From positions 1-34,186 of the forward strand of contig JAUWQL010000024.1 of NCBI GenBank assembly GCA_030611105.1: a stretch of DNA of 34,186 nt. Reading direction: 5' to 3'. Below, in pieces: positions 16,512-25,330 of this stretch. The stretch is from Bacteroidales bacterium. Its GTDB lineage: Bacteria; Bacteroidota; Bacteroidia; Bacteroidales; UBA12077. Every line of letters starts with the position of its first letter. The first letter of the stretch is position 1. The position numbers were made by a program, and so were the translations under genes. A model generated the notes under the pieces. That model saw only the letters and a program-made list of their open reading frames with translations. It was not told where the DNA came from and did no database searches.

Positions 16512-17747
16512 TTATTTAGTGTAAAATTCTAGTTTTATTGCTGTTTCGTTATATCTGAATAATGAGTTCAAATATTCTAGTTTAATGTTTTGTGCAGTTG
16601 TTATACTTTGTAAAAATTCAAAATACTCTATTTCTTCTTTTTCAAATTGACTGCTGGCTGTTGAAATTAAAAGTTCTGCTTTCTTCAAAGCATTTTCATG
16701 ATAATAAATCAAGTCGTTTTGTATTTGATCTAAATGAATTACCAGGTTTTCAATTTCTTTCTCGAGATTAAATTTTTGATATTCAAAAGTATTCAAAGCT
16801 TTTTCTTTTCCGATTTTTGCTTCTTGTACTTTTGCATTTTGTGGTAAAAACCATAATGGAAAACGAATACCAATATTCCATCCCGAGAAACCATTTGTGT
16901 TGTTTATTTGCTGGTTAAAATATCCTGCCGATATTTCAGGGAAATATTTTGACCGTTCAATATTGTATTTAATGTTTTCAGTATTATACAGATTTTCGTA
17001 ATAATCAAGTAGTACCGTACTGCTAAATCGATTATTCGGATCAGTCCCGGCAGGTAATTGATAAATAACTAAAGAATCCGATTCCGGAATAAAATCACCA
17101 TCGGTATTCATGATTTGCTTCATTTTGTTTTCTGCAATAATTAGTTCTTCGGTGATTTTTAACAAATTATTTTTACTGGCAGCATATTCTGTTTCTACCA
17201 GAGTTTGTTCTAGCAAACTTGACTCTCCCAGTTCGTATTTAAGTTGAGCAATGCGAACAAATTCTTTGTAAAATCTAGCTTGTTCCTGTTTTATTTTAAA
17301 TTGATTAATCAGGTAAATCCATTTGTAAAATGCAATTTTTGTTTGAGTAATTATCTCTTTTTTAACAATTCTGTATTCTATTTCTGAAAGATTAATTTGA
17401 TGATCAGTAAATTTTGAATTTTGAAAATGAGTTAAAACGGATCCAAAGTTTTGATTTATTTCAAAAGAATGATCAATATTAGCAGAATACATTTGCCCCT
17501 GCCAGTAAGTAAATTCAGTTAATGGAAAATTTACTATTCCTAATTTAGTTGATTTGGCAGCTTCAATAGAAAGTAGAGCGTTTTTTAAAACAGGGTTGTT
17601 TTTTGAAGCAAATTCAACTGCCTGATTTATTGTGAGTCTTGATGTCTCAAAATTGGGGTTTTGAGAATATGAATTTAGTATAGAATAAAAGAATGATAGC
17701 AATAAAAAAGGAATTATATGCAAGCTGACAGTAATTTTGTTAAGCAT
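16512..17747 (-). CDS. TolC/CzcC-family outer-membrane efflux protein
   Basis: The 411-aa protein has a signal peptide ending near NSYSQ (about residue 29) and the two internally repeated OEP segments. The first starts LTINQAVEFASKNNPVLKNALLSIEAAKS (about 38-66). Its long helices include an LKYELGESSLLEQTLVETEYAASKNNLLK segment, typical of CzcC/CusC channels. The second half begins around ERSKYFPEISAGYF and ends in the coiled QFEKEEIEYFEFLQS region. Three copies would form a barrel and periplasmic tunnel. It is the first gene of a two-gene operon with the adaptor. A large dyad sits 28-73 bp upstream of its ATG, suggesting regulation there. No pump gene lies upstream; the next gene is lgt. Confidence 0.88.
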   Translation of the reverse strand: MLNKITVSLHIIPFLLLSFFYSILNSYSQNPNFETSRLTINQAVEFASKNNPVLKNALLSIEAAKSTKLGIVNFPLTEFTYWQGQMYSANIDHSFEINQNFGSVLTHFQNSKFTDHQINLSEIEYRIVKKEIITQTKIAFYKWIYLINQFKIKQEQARFYKEFVRIAQLKYELGESSLLEQTLVETEYAASKNNLLKITEELIIAENKMKQIMNTDGDFIPESDSLVIYQLPAGTDPNNRFSSTVLLDYYENLYNTENIKYNIERSKYFPEISAGYFNQQINNTNGFSGWNIGIRFPLWFLPQNAKVQEAKIGKEKALNTFEYQKFNLEKEIENLVIHLDQIQNDLIYYHENALKKAELLISTASSQFEKEEIEYFEFLQSITTAQNIKLEYLNSLFRYNETAIKLEFYTK

Positions 17748-17774
17748 AATGTTTGGTTAATTATTAGCTAATTA

Positions 17775-17819
17775 AAGGAATTCTAAATTTAAGACAATTT
17801 TTTGTCTTAAAGAATTCTT
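17775..17819. promoter_or_regulatory. Large dyad upstream of the TolC-like gene
   Basis: A perfect 10-bp stem TTTAAGACAA / TTGTCTTAAA (17788-17797 and 17802-17811, loop TTTT) sits between two outer arms AGGAATTCT and AGAATTCTT, inverted at 8 of 9 positions. A further AT-rich dyad (TTAATTA...TAATTAA, about 17757-17775) lies between it and the ATG at 17747. It may be an operator or leader hairpin controlling the efflux pair. A weak terminator role is possible, as only a short T-run follows. Confidence 0.5.
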
Positions 17820-17882
17820 ATACATAATCTAAATCACAAAATGGTCGATAGAAAAAACCCGTAAGTTTTATTTTGTCAAGAT

Positions 17883-17925
17883 TTTTTAAGACATCGAATA
17901 GAAATATTCGATGAGATATTAAAAA
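17883..17925. other. Stable GAAA-loop hairpin
   Basis: CATCGAATA (17892-17900) and TATTCGATG (17905-17913) form a perfect 9-bp stem closed by a GAAA tetraloop on the plus strand. TTTTTTAA and TTAAAAAA pair outside it across a small internal loop. It lies between lgt and the TolC-like gene. It could end the lgt transcript or act in the TolC leader; no clear T-run follows on either strand. Confidence 0.4.
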
Positions 17926-17935
17926 ACGCACAGGA

Positions 17936-17981
17936 ACACCTCCCTGCCATGTCTGCCGACAGGCGGGTAGCAGGCAAGTGT
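17936..17981. repeat. G+C-rich REP-like inverted repeat after lgt
   Basis: ACACCTCCCTGC (17936-17947) and GCAGGCAAGTGT (17970-17981) are imperfect inverted arms around an inner CTGCC-GACA-GGCGG hairpin. Its composition differs sharply from the AT-rich surroundings. Similar CTGCC/GGCAG palindromes occur in many Bacteroidota genomes as dispersed intergenic repeats (from memory). It starts 12 bp after the lgt stop and may stabilise the lgt mRNA end. Confidence 0.6.
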
Positions 17982-17993
17982 GCTATGAAAGCT

Positions 17994-18812
17994 TTATTTT
18001 ATTGCAGGTTGCTGTTTTAAACTTCGGTATAAAAGAAATAACCCAATAAGTACAAATGGTATACTTAACCATTGTCCCATATTTAACGACATGCCTTGTT
18101 CAAAATTCACTTGAGATTCTTTTATAAATTCAACAAAAAAACGAGCAGTGAACATAAGAATTAAAAACAAACTAAATATGAGTCCTTGTTTTAACTCTTT
18201 TCCTTTTTTATTATAAATAGCATAAAGTAGTATAAAAATTAAAAGATATGATAATGCTTCATAAATTTGGGTAGGATGTCTTCCCTCTAATTTTTCTATA
18301 CCTGATAAAACCGATGAACTTTGATGAAAATTGAATCCCCATGGCAGTTCTGTTGGAATACCATAAATTTCTGAATTCATTAGATTCCCCATACGAATAA
18401 AGAAGCCAGATAATGCCACTATGATTACTATTATATCCAAAGTCCATAAATATGGTTTTTTGTACTTTTTGGAGAAATAATAAAGAACTATTAAAATACC
18501 AATGGCTGCTCCATGACTAGCTAAACCGCCTTCCCATATTTTTATAATATCTATTGGATGTGATAAATAATGACCTGGTTGATAAAATAAGCAATGTCCT
18601 AATCGTGCACCAATAACTGTACCAACAGCCATGTAAACGGTTAATTTATCTAATAACTCTATTGTTAGACCTTCTTTTTTAAATATTTTTTGCATAATTA
18701 AATATCCAAAAAAGAAAGATGAAGCGAATAATAGACCGTAATATCTAATTGAAAGTCCCCAAAAGCCAACAATTTCCGGATTAACATTCCAGTTTATATA
18801 ATTAAGTAACAT
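17994..18812 (-). CDS. lgt: Prolipoprotein diacylglyceryl transferase
   Basis: Lgt attaches diacylglycerol from phosphatidylglycerol to the lipobox cysteine of prelipoproteins in the inner membrane. The 272-aa protein has about seven membrane segments. It carries the family motifs RLGHCLFYQP, IWEGGLASHGAAIGI (with the conserved HG), RMGNLMNSEIYG (Lgt signature with the essential Arg and Asn) and HPTQIYE. Predicted lipoproteins in this window, the efflux adaptor and the Ig-like protein, would be substrates. It stands alone, divergent from the Ig-like lipoprotein gene. A perfect -7 box lies just upstream. A G+C-rich repeat and a hairpin follow its stop. Confidence 0.96.
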   Translation of the reverse strand: MLLNYINWNVNPEIVGFWGLSIRYYGLLFASSFFFGYLIMQKIFKKEGLTIELLDKLTVYMAVGTVIGARLGHCLFYQPGHYLSHPIDIIKIWEGGLASHGAAIGILIVLYYFSKKYKKPYLWTLDIIVIIVALSGFFIRMGNLMNSEIYGIPTELPWGFNFHQSSSVLSGIEKLEGRHPTQIYEALSYLLIFILLYAIYNKKGKELKQGLIFSLFLILMFTARFFVEFIKESQVNFEQGMSLNMGQWLSIPFVLIGLFLLYRSLKQQPAIK

Positions 18813-18834
18813 TATGTTTATTTTTTATGAATTA

Positions 18835-18842
18835 CAAATGTA
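18835..18842 (-). promoter_or_regulatory. Candidate -7 box of lgt
   Basis: On the minus strand TACATTTG is a perfect TAnnTTTG box and is identical to the box of the coiled-coil gene. The leader would be about 16 nt. No TTG is found at the expected -33 distance. Confidence 0.4.
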
Positions 18843-18977
18843 TGAATTTTTTTATGTGCTAATCAGAATTAAAGCTTAGTATTATGTTATTAAATGTTAA
18901 TTATTTTAAAAAGAAAACTATAACTGTTTATTAAAATAAACTTTTTAAGTTTGTAACTTATAATTTTGAAAAGAATC

Positions 18978-20891
18978 ATGAAGATTAACAGCATACAAAA
19001 GCTTATTTATTTATTGATAATTAGCGCCATATTTTTTAGCGGATGTGCAAAAATTGTTGCGCCTACAGGCGGACCAAAAGACGAGGATCATCCCCTGATA
19101 GTAGAAATTGACCCTCCGGACAATACCGTAAACTTTGATAGTAAAAAAATAAACATAACGTTTAACGAATATATTCAGTTAAAAGATTTAAATAATAACT
19201 TGATTATTTCACCTCCGCTTGAAGAAAAACCCGATATTCAGAGAAAAGGAAAAACATTAGTTATTGAATTTATGGAGGAATTAAAGGATTCTACAACTTA
19301 TAATATTTATTTTGGCAATTCTGTTCAGGATTATAATGAAGGAAATCCAATCGAGAATTTTCAATATGTTTTATCCACAGGTTCTTATATAGATTCTTTA
19401 TCAATAACAGGCCAGGTTATAAATTCATTTAATTTATTGCCGGAAGAAGGTGTTTTTGTTATGCTTTATAAGGATTTTGAAGATTCTGTTCCTATAAAGC
19501 AAATTCCTCTTTATATTTCAAAAACAAATGAAGAAGGAATATATAGAATTAATAATATTGGGAACAATCAATATAAATTATTTTGCTTAAGAGATTTTAA
19601 TAAAAACTATTTATTCGATTTGCCAAATGAAGATATTGCTTTCTTGGATTCGTTAGTGGGCTTTGAGCTGATAACAGAAACAAAGATTGACACCATTTTT
19701 AAATCAGATTCGAGCTTAACAGATTCTGTTGAAATCTTGGAGAATATTGTTTCTGAAAATGGTTATTTTGAGGCAGATACCATGCTTTTAAAACAGGTTA
19801 TAATAGACGATTCTTTAAAAGTTGAATCAGATAGTTTAATGCATAAACGAGAAAAGGAAATAGATTCGATAATTATCGAATCGAAGTCATATTTCCCTGT
19901 TCAAAATTATATTTTAAGACTTTTCACCGAAGAGCGAGAAGTTCAGTATTTAGCTAATAACACGAGAGACACAAAGCAAAAAATAGAAATCGTGTTTAAT
20001 AAACCCATAAAGGATAGTGTAGTATTTACTATTGCAGATACTATAATTGAAAAGGAATGGTATATTAAAGAAACAGGGCTGAATAATGATTCAATGATTT
20101 ACTGGTTAACAGACAGTTCTGTTTATAAAAAAGAAAGCCTTGTTTTTGCTCTTAAATATCAAAAAGAAGATTCAAATATGGTTTATCAATGGAATACAGA
20201 CACACTAAATCTCCGGTTTTTTGAGCAAAAGAGAAAGAAAAATGAATCTGGCGATACTAGTTTAAAGTATACCCTAAATATCAAAAACAGGGGTACTTTA
20301 GATTTAAACAGTCAATTGAATTTTCTTTTTGAAATCCCTCTTCAATCTTATGATACATCAAAAATAAATCTTTTTGCAGTTATTGATACTGTAGAATTTC
20401 CCGTTGCATACAATATCACGAAAGATAGCATTCAGCTCAGAAAATATCAATTATCTGTTGATTGGTGCGAAGACACGGTTTATAGATTAGAAATATTCCC
20501 TAATGCGTTTACAGGTATTTATGAAACTGTGAACGATACCAATATCATAGAATTCCAAACACAAAAACGAGATTTTTACGGAAAAATATTGGCAGATATT
20601 ACAGGGGTAGATTCTTCATTTCAAATTATTTGTCATCTTATTTTACCAGGGAAAGAAAAGGAAACAATTTACAGGGAAAAGATTATATCTGAAAATCGGA
20701 TTGTTGAATTTGATTTTTTGCCTCCTAAGGAATTTATGTTTAAGGTAATTATTGATAAAAACTTTAACAATGAGTGGGATACAGGCGAATATTTAAAGCA
20801 CGTTCAGCCCGAAGAAGTATTATATTACGAGGAGAAAATAACGGTACGCTCCAACTGGGATATTGAAATAAATTTTAATGTAAATAAATAA
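18978..20891 (+). CDS. Ig-like domain outer-membrane/periplasmic lipoprotein
   Basis: Starting at the ATG at 18978 (an upstream TTG at 18966 is less likely), the protein is 637 aa with a clear lipobox, FFSGC (C23). Residues about 43-131 form an SbsA-type Ig-like domain (PPDNTVNFDSKKINITFNEYIQL...STTYNIYFGNSVQDYNEGNP). A carnaubose-like carboxypeptidase-regulatory-type segment follows (about 140-205; GVFVMLYKDF...IGNNQYKLFCLRDFNKNYLFD), and several beta-rich stretches lead to the end (VIIDKNFNNEWDTGEY, a possible calcium-binding DxNxxxxWD loop). It is a widespread Bacteroidota type without known function, probably a structural envelope protein. The thiamine-binding gene follows after 7 bp, so they are cotranscribed. 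Confidence 0.8.
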   Translation: MKINSIQKLIYLLIISAIFFSGCAKIVAPTGGPKDEDHPLIVEIDPPDNTVNFDSKKINITFNEYIQLKDLNNNLIISPPLEEKPDIQRKGKTLVIEFMEELKDSTTYNIYFGNSVQDYNEGNPIENFQYVLSTGSYIDSLSITGQVINSFNLLPEEGVFVMLYKDFEDSVPIKQIPLYISKTNEEGIYRINNIGNNQYKLFCLRDFNKNYLFDLPNEDIAFLDSLVGFELITETKIDTIFKSDSSLTDSVEILENIVSENGYFEADTMLLKQVIIDDSLKVESDSLMHKREKEIDSIIIESKSYFPVQNYILRLFTEEREVQYLANNTRDTKQKIEIVFNKPIKDSVVFTIADTIIEKEWYIKETGLNNDSMIYWLTDSSVYKKESLVFALKYQKEDSNMVYQWNTDTLNLRFFEQKRKKNESGDTSLKYTLNIKNRGTLDLNSQLNFLFEIPLQSYDTSKINLFAVIDTVEFPVAYNITKDSIQLRKYQLSVDWCEDTVYRLEIFPNAFTGIYETVNDTNIIEFQTQKRDFYGKILADITGVDSSFQIICHLILPGKEKETIYREKIISENRIVEFDFLPPKEFMFKVIIDKNFNNEWDTGEYLKHVQPEEVLYYEEKITVRSNWDIEINFNVNK

Positions 20892-20898
20892 CTTTACC

Positions 20899-21213
20899 AT
20901 GTCTGTACTTCTTGAATTTGCGATGTTTCCAACAGATAAGTCAGGTGATAGTGCCAGCGAGTCTGTAAGTAAAATTATTGATATGATTAAAAAAAGCGGG
21001 ATAACTTATAAATTAACCGCTATGGGTACAATAATTGAAACTGAAACTCTTGAAGAAGCTTTAGCAATTGTAAACCAATCGTATCAAGTTCTTGAACCCT
21101 TTTCGAAAAGAGTGTATTCTACTATTACAATAGATATCAGGAAAGAAAAATCGGATCGGTTAAATCAAAAGATCAAATCGATTGAATCTAAAATTGGGAA
21201 AGTCAACAAATAA
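20899..21213 (+). CDS. MTH1187/YkoF-type thiamine-binding family protein
   Basis: The 104-aa protein is a ferredoxin-like alpha/beta fold of the DUF77/MTH1187 family. It shows the typical opening VLLEFAMFPTDKSGDSASESVSKIIDMIKKSGI and the middle YKLTAMGTIIETETLEEAL. Characterised relatives bind thiamine or similar small molecules as oligomers in the cytoplasm; the role in Bacteroidota is unknown. It is cotranscribed with the upstream Ig-like lipoprotein gene (7-bp gap), although their functions have no obvious link. A short hairpin with a T-run ends the unit. Confidence 0.88.
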   Translation: MSVLLEFAMFPTDKSGDSASESVSKIIDMIKKSGITYKLTAMGTIIETETLEEALAIVNQSYQVLEPFSKRVYSTITIDIRKEKSDRLNQKIKSIESKIGKVNK

Positions 21214-21240
21214 AACCCTTATTGTTTTTCGATAAAAAAT

Positions 21241-21260
21241 GAACAAAACTGTTCTTTTTT
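21241..21260 (+). terminator. Short intrinsic terminator
   Basis: GAACA (21241-21245) pairs with TGTTC (21250-21254) around AAAC, followed by six T residues. The flanking A-run can lengthen the stem. It is weak but well placed, 27 bp after the thiamine-binding gene. Confidence 0.5.
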
Positions 21261-21327
21261 ACGTAGAAATATAATACCTTGTCGCACTCTAATTTATTAA
21301 TTTATATTGTTTAATACCTCAGATGTT

Positions 21328-24300
21328 ATGATTAAACGCATTGTCTATATATTGTTTTTGGTCATCATTTCAACCGCTGTATTCTCTCAGCAAAAAATTA
21401 AAGTTGATTTAAAACAAGCTAAACAAAAAACAAAAAACACAGAAGTAGTTAAGAATATTTCGAATGGACTAATATTATCTGAAACTATTTCTGCTTTTGA
21501 ATTAGTTGAGAGAGAAACAAAAGAAGGTTTATTTAGCCAACTGATGTCAGAAGGAATGAGTAAAACTTTTGATGAAGGAAAACCCGATTTACCGGTTATT
21601 AACAGACTTATCGAAATACCGTTTAATTCAGATGCTAAAATAAAAGTGTTAAGCTTTGATGAAGAAATTATTGAATTAAAAGATTATGGCTTAACCAAGT
21701 TGATTATTCCGGCTCAACCTTCGCATGAAAAAAGTAAAGACATAAAAGATGTTCCGTTTATTAAAGATCAAATAGTTTATAGTAAAAACGAATTCTTTAA
21801 AAAAGACATTGTTAAGTTTGAAGATAAAGGATATTTGCGTGACAAACATTTAGGATATTTAGAAATCTCGCCTTTTGCGTATAATCCGGTTACAAATACT
21901 TTAAAAGTTTTAAATAATATCGAAATAGAAATATCATTTATTCCAAAAAATAATATTAAACCCCAAAGTATTGACAGGTTAAAATCGCCATACTACAAAA
22001 ATGTTACTTATAATACAATTAATAAAGTAGAAGAATCTAAAGCCCTTATTAGCGGACCGGTAAAATATGTAATTGTTTCAGACCCTATGTTTGAAGAAAC
22101 CTTACAAACTTTTATTAAATGGAAAACAATAAAAGGGTTTAACGTAATTGAAGCTTATACCGATGATGCAGCTGTTGGAACTACCACTACTTCAATACAA
22201 GCATATTTACAAGAATTATATGACAATCCTGACGATGATGTTTCTCCAACTTTTGTTTTATTAGTTGGTGATGTAACACAAATACCTGCCTTTAGTGGTA
22301 CAGCCGGAGGTCACAAAACAGATCTTTATTATTGTGAATATACAGGCGATAAATTACCGGAAGTTTTTTATGGACGATTTTCAGCTGAAAGTATTGCAGA
22401 ACTTCAACCTCAAATTGACAAAACACTTGAAATTGAAAAGTATGAAATGCTTGATCCTTCATATTTAAATAATGTTGTTTTAGTAGCGGGTGTTGATGCT
22501 GGTTATGCACCAACCTATGGAAATGGTTTTGTAAATTATGCATCAACTTATTATATAAATAGTGATAATGGAATAAATGCACTTAGTTATTTATATCCTG
22601 AATCAGGAAGCTCTGATGAGCAAATTAGAACAGATATTTCAAATGGTGTTGCTTTGGCAAATTACACGGCACATTGTGGATCGAGTGGCTGGGGAGATCC
22701 AACTTTTACAAATACACATGTAGCTTTAATGACAAATGAAGGAATGTATCCATTAATGATTGGAAATTGTTGTTTGTCAAATAAATTTGACGATCCGTCA
22801 TGTTTTGGAGAGACTTTATTAAGAGCTCAAAAAAAAGGTGCAGTAGGTTATATAGGTGGTTCTAATAATTCATATTGGGATGAAGATTATTATTGGGGAA
22901 TTGGTTTAGCAAGTATTTCTGCTAATCCCACATATGATGAAAGTGGGCTTGGAGTGTATGACAGATTTTTTCATTTAAATAATGAAGCAAAACAAGATTG
23001 GCATGTAGCCCAGGGGCAAATTAACGTAGCGGGGAATTTGGCTGTTGAGGCTTCTACATCTTCACTTAAAGCTTATTATTGGGAAATATATCATCTTATG
23101 GGCGATCCTTCTTTAACCCCTTATGTTACAGTTCCGGAAGTTTTAATTGCATCATATAATTCTGAAATTTTTAAAGGTTCTTTATCTTTTCAAGTTACGA
23201 CAGAAGAGGATGCTTATGTGGCAGTATCAAAAGACGGAATCTTGCTTGATGCAAAATTAGCTGATGCTACAGGCCTGGTAGAGTTAACATTCGAATCGTT
23301 AGATAGTGTTGGCACTCTTGATTTAGTTATTACAAAACAAAATAGACAACCAAAAATTGATGAAATAATGATTGTGCCAGCAACAACTCCTTATGTGGTT
23401 TTAGATTATTACATAATTGATGATGCATTGGGAAATAATAATTCCGAAGTTGATTTTGGAGAAACAATAAAGCTGGATATTCAGTTAAAGAATTTCTCTG
23501 ACTCTTATGATGCATTTAATGTTATTGCCAATTTAATATCTGTTGATACTAATATTATATTAATTGATTCTGTTGAAACATTCGGAACAATATTAAGAAA
23601 TGATTCCTTACTAATTGAAACATCTTTTACAATCGATTTTAAAAATAAATTTCAGGATCAGCAAATTGTTAATTTTGATCTTGAGATTTTAGGAAAAGAT
23701 ATTGGAGATGTTGAATACACATGGAATTCTAAAATTGATCTAACTGTGAATGCTCCTAAAATAGAAATTGATGAATTATATATTGATGACAGTTCTGGTA
23801 ACAACGATGGTATTGTAGATCCGGGAGAAACTGCTGATATTTCTTTAGTCGTAATGAACGAAGGAAACGCATTAATTGAAAACCTGGATGCTAAAATTGA
23901 GTTAATAAGAGGAAGTTCATATTTGACATTTACAAATCAAAATTCTGGTGAATTTAGTTTAGATGCAAACGAGTCGGATACTGTTAAATTTACAGTAACT
24001 GTTTCTGAGATGGAAGATGATGGATTATTTGCAGAGTTATTATTTACAATAGAAGACAATAACTATAATTATTATATAGATTCGGTAATAAATGAAATAG
24101 TAATTGGAGAAATTACAGAATATGATATTGATACATTAAATGAAGTATTTATTGTTACACAAGGTTTGTTTTATGATTCAGGAGGGAAAAATGACAATTA
24201 TTCAAATAACGAAAATGATACGATAACTTTTTATCCTGATAATACAAGAGGAAAATTGAAAGTAGTATTTAATTCCTTTAATGTTGAGCCAAACGGAGGT

Positions 24301-25236
24301 GGGTGTTGGGACTATTTAGAAATTTATGATAGTGAGAATATCACAGATTCAACTTTAATTGGAAGTTTTTGTAATTCAAATGTGCCAGAAACATTTTTAG
24401 CTACAAATGAATCAGGAGCATTAACGTTTAGGTTTGACTCTGATGTATCGGTTACAAAAAGTGGTTGGGAGGCAAAGATCTCCAATACAGGATATTTCGT
24501 AAAATTTGTGATTAATGGTATTGATGGTCCTGTTGAAGATGCTATTGTTGAATTCAATAATGAAGAAAAGCTCACAAATTCAAATGGTGAGGTAACTTTT
24601 AATTATGTTACCGTAGGAGAAAATTTAGAATATAAAGTTCGCAAAATAGATTATGATAATTTTGAAGGAATAATAAGCGTTAATGAAGATGTAATAGAAA
24701 ATGTACTTCTTTCTGGCGGAATAGCTACTTTTAATGTTACATTTATAGTATATGATAATAATGAGCACTTACTTGATAATGTAAACATTTCTTTTAATTC
24801 ATTGGTTTTATATACTGATAATGAAGGTAAAGCAATTTTCGAAAATATTATTCCATCAAAGGGGATAGAATATCTTTTAACAAAAGATGGATATAACGAC
24901 TTGTCTGGTAGTATAGACGTTGAAGATAAAGATACTACTGTGACAAAAAATATGTCGTTGGCAACAGTAATTATTCCGATAAAAGAAAATAATATAAAAA
25001 TTTACCCAAATCCATCAAATGGAATATTTAACCTCGAAATTAATAATGTAGAAAATAATACTTATACTGTAAAGGTTTTCGATATAATTGGAGTTGTTGT
25101 ATATACAAAAACAATAACAGGATCGTCTTATATTAAAGAACAAATTGATATTTCACAAAATGCAAAAGGAATGTACTTTTTGTCTATTGAATCTGATAAT
25201 GGATCTGTAATAAGTAAGCGAATAATTATAAAATAA
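21328..25236 (+). CDS. Gingipain-like C25 cysteine protease, T9SS cargo
   Basis: I use the ATG at 21328 (signal peptide MIKRIVYILFLVIISTAVFS), giving 1302 aa. Residues about 25-235 are the C25 propeptide. The catalytic domain (about 240-600) has the family residues: H449 in LANYTAHCGSSGWGDP and C482 (next to C481) in GNCCLSNKFDDPSCFGETLLRAQ, aligned by eye with H211 and C244 of RgpB. Ig-like domains follow (about 610-930). Then come a CUB domain (about 940-1052; GGGCWDYLEIYD...SGWEAKIS), two carboxypeptidase-regulatory-like repeats (about 1057-1200) and a type A T9SS sorting domain (from about 1223; IKIYPNPSNGIF). It is secreted and attached to the surface, and degrades proteins; cleavage specificity is unknown. 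A possible promoter (TTG 21279-21281, TATATTGT 21303-21310) precedes it. Confidence 0.93.
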   Translation: MIKRIVYILFLVIISTAVFSQQKIKVDLKQAKQKTKNTEVVKNISNGLILSETISAFELVERETKEGLFSQLMSEGMSKTFDEGKPDLPVINRLIEIPFNSDAKIKVLSFDEEIIELKDYGLTKLIIPAQPSHEKSKDIKDVPFIKDQIVYSKNEFFKKDIVKFEDKGYLRDKHLGYLEISPFAYNPVTNTLKVLNNIEIEISFIPKNNIKPQSIDRLKSPYYKNVTYNTINKVEESKALISGPVKYVIVSDPMFEETLQTFIKWKTIKGFNVIEAYTDDAAVGTTTTSIQAYLQELYDNPDDDVSPTFVLLVGDVTQIPAFSGTAGGHKTDLYYCEYTGDKLPEVFYGRFSAESIAELQPQIDKTLEIEKYEMLDPSYLNNVVLVAGVDAGYAPTYGNGFVNYASTYYINSDNGINALSYLYPESGSSDEQIRTDISNGVALANYTAHCGSSGWGDPTFTNTHVALMTNEGMYPLMIGNCCLSNKFDDPSCFGETLLRAQKKGAVGYIGGSNNSYWDEDYYWGIGLASISANPTYDESGLGVYDRFFHLNNEAKQDWHVAQGQINVAGNLAVEASTSSLKAYYWEIYHLMGDPSLTPYVTVPEVLIASYNSEIFKGSLSFQVTTEEDAYVAVSKDGILLDAKLADATGLVELTFESLDSVGTLDLVITKQNRQPKIDEIMIVPATTPYVVLDYYIIDDALGNNNSEVDFGETIKLDIQLKNFSDSYDAFNVIANLISVDTNIILIDSVETFGTILRNDSLLIETSFTIDFKNKFQDQQIVNFDLEILGKDIGDVEYTWNSKIDLTVNAPKIEIDELYIDDSSGNNDGIVDPGETADISLVVMNEGNALIENLDAKIELIRGSSYLTFTNQNSGEFSLDANESDTVKFTVTVSEMEDDGLFAELLFTIEDNNYNYYIDSVINEIVIGEITEYDIDTLNEVFIVTQGLFYDSGGKNDNYSNNENDTITFYPDNTRGKLKVVFNSFNVEPNGGGCWDYLEIYDSENITDSTLIGSFCNSNVPETFLATNESGALTFRFDSDVSVTKSGWEAKISNTGYFVKFVINGIDGPVEDAIVEFNNEEKLTNSNGEVTFNYVTVGENLEYKVRKIDYDNFEGIISVNEDVIENVLLSGGIATFNVTFIVYDNNEHLLDNVNISFNSLVLYTDNEGKAIFENIIPSKGIEYLLTKDGYNDLSGSIDVEDKDTTVTKNMSLATVIIPIKENNIKIYPNPSNGIFNLEINNVENNTYTVKVFDIIGVVVYTKTITGSSYIKEQIDISQNAKGMYFLSIESDNGSVISKRIIIK

Positions 25237-25257
25237 ATTTAGGAAAAACATTTATAT

Positions 25258-25284
25258 ACCTGATCAAAACTGATCGGGTTTTTT
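25258..25284 (+). terminator. Intrinsic terminator after the C25 protease gene
   Basis: ACCTGATCA (25258-25266) pairs with TGATCGGGT (25271-25279) as a 9-bp stem with one G-U pair, an AAAC loop and six T residues following. It lies 21 bp after the protease stop. Confidence 0.85.
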
Positions 25285-25330
25285 ATTTCTATAAAAATTA
25301 AGATATTTATCATCCAAATAGATTCTTGTA

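Noticed and set aside
18961-18968. TAATTTTG as a -7 box for the Ig-like lipoprotein gene
   Set aside because: It lies only about 10 nt before the ATG, so the leader would be about 3 nt, and no -33 TTG is at the right distance.
21307-21327. TTG start for the C25 protease
   Set aside because: The ATG at 21328 directly precedes a typical signal peptide.
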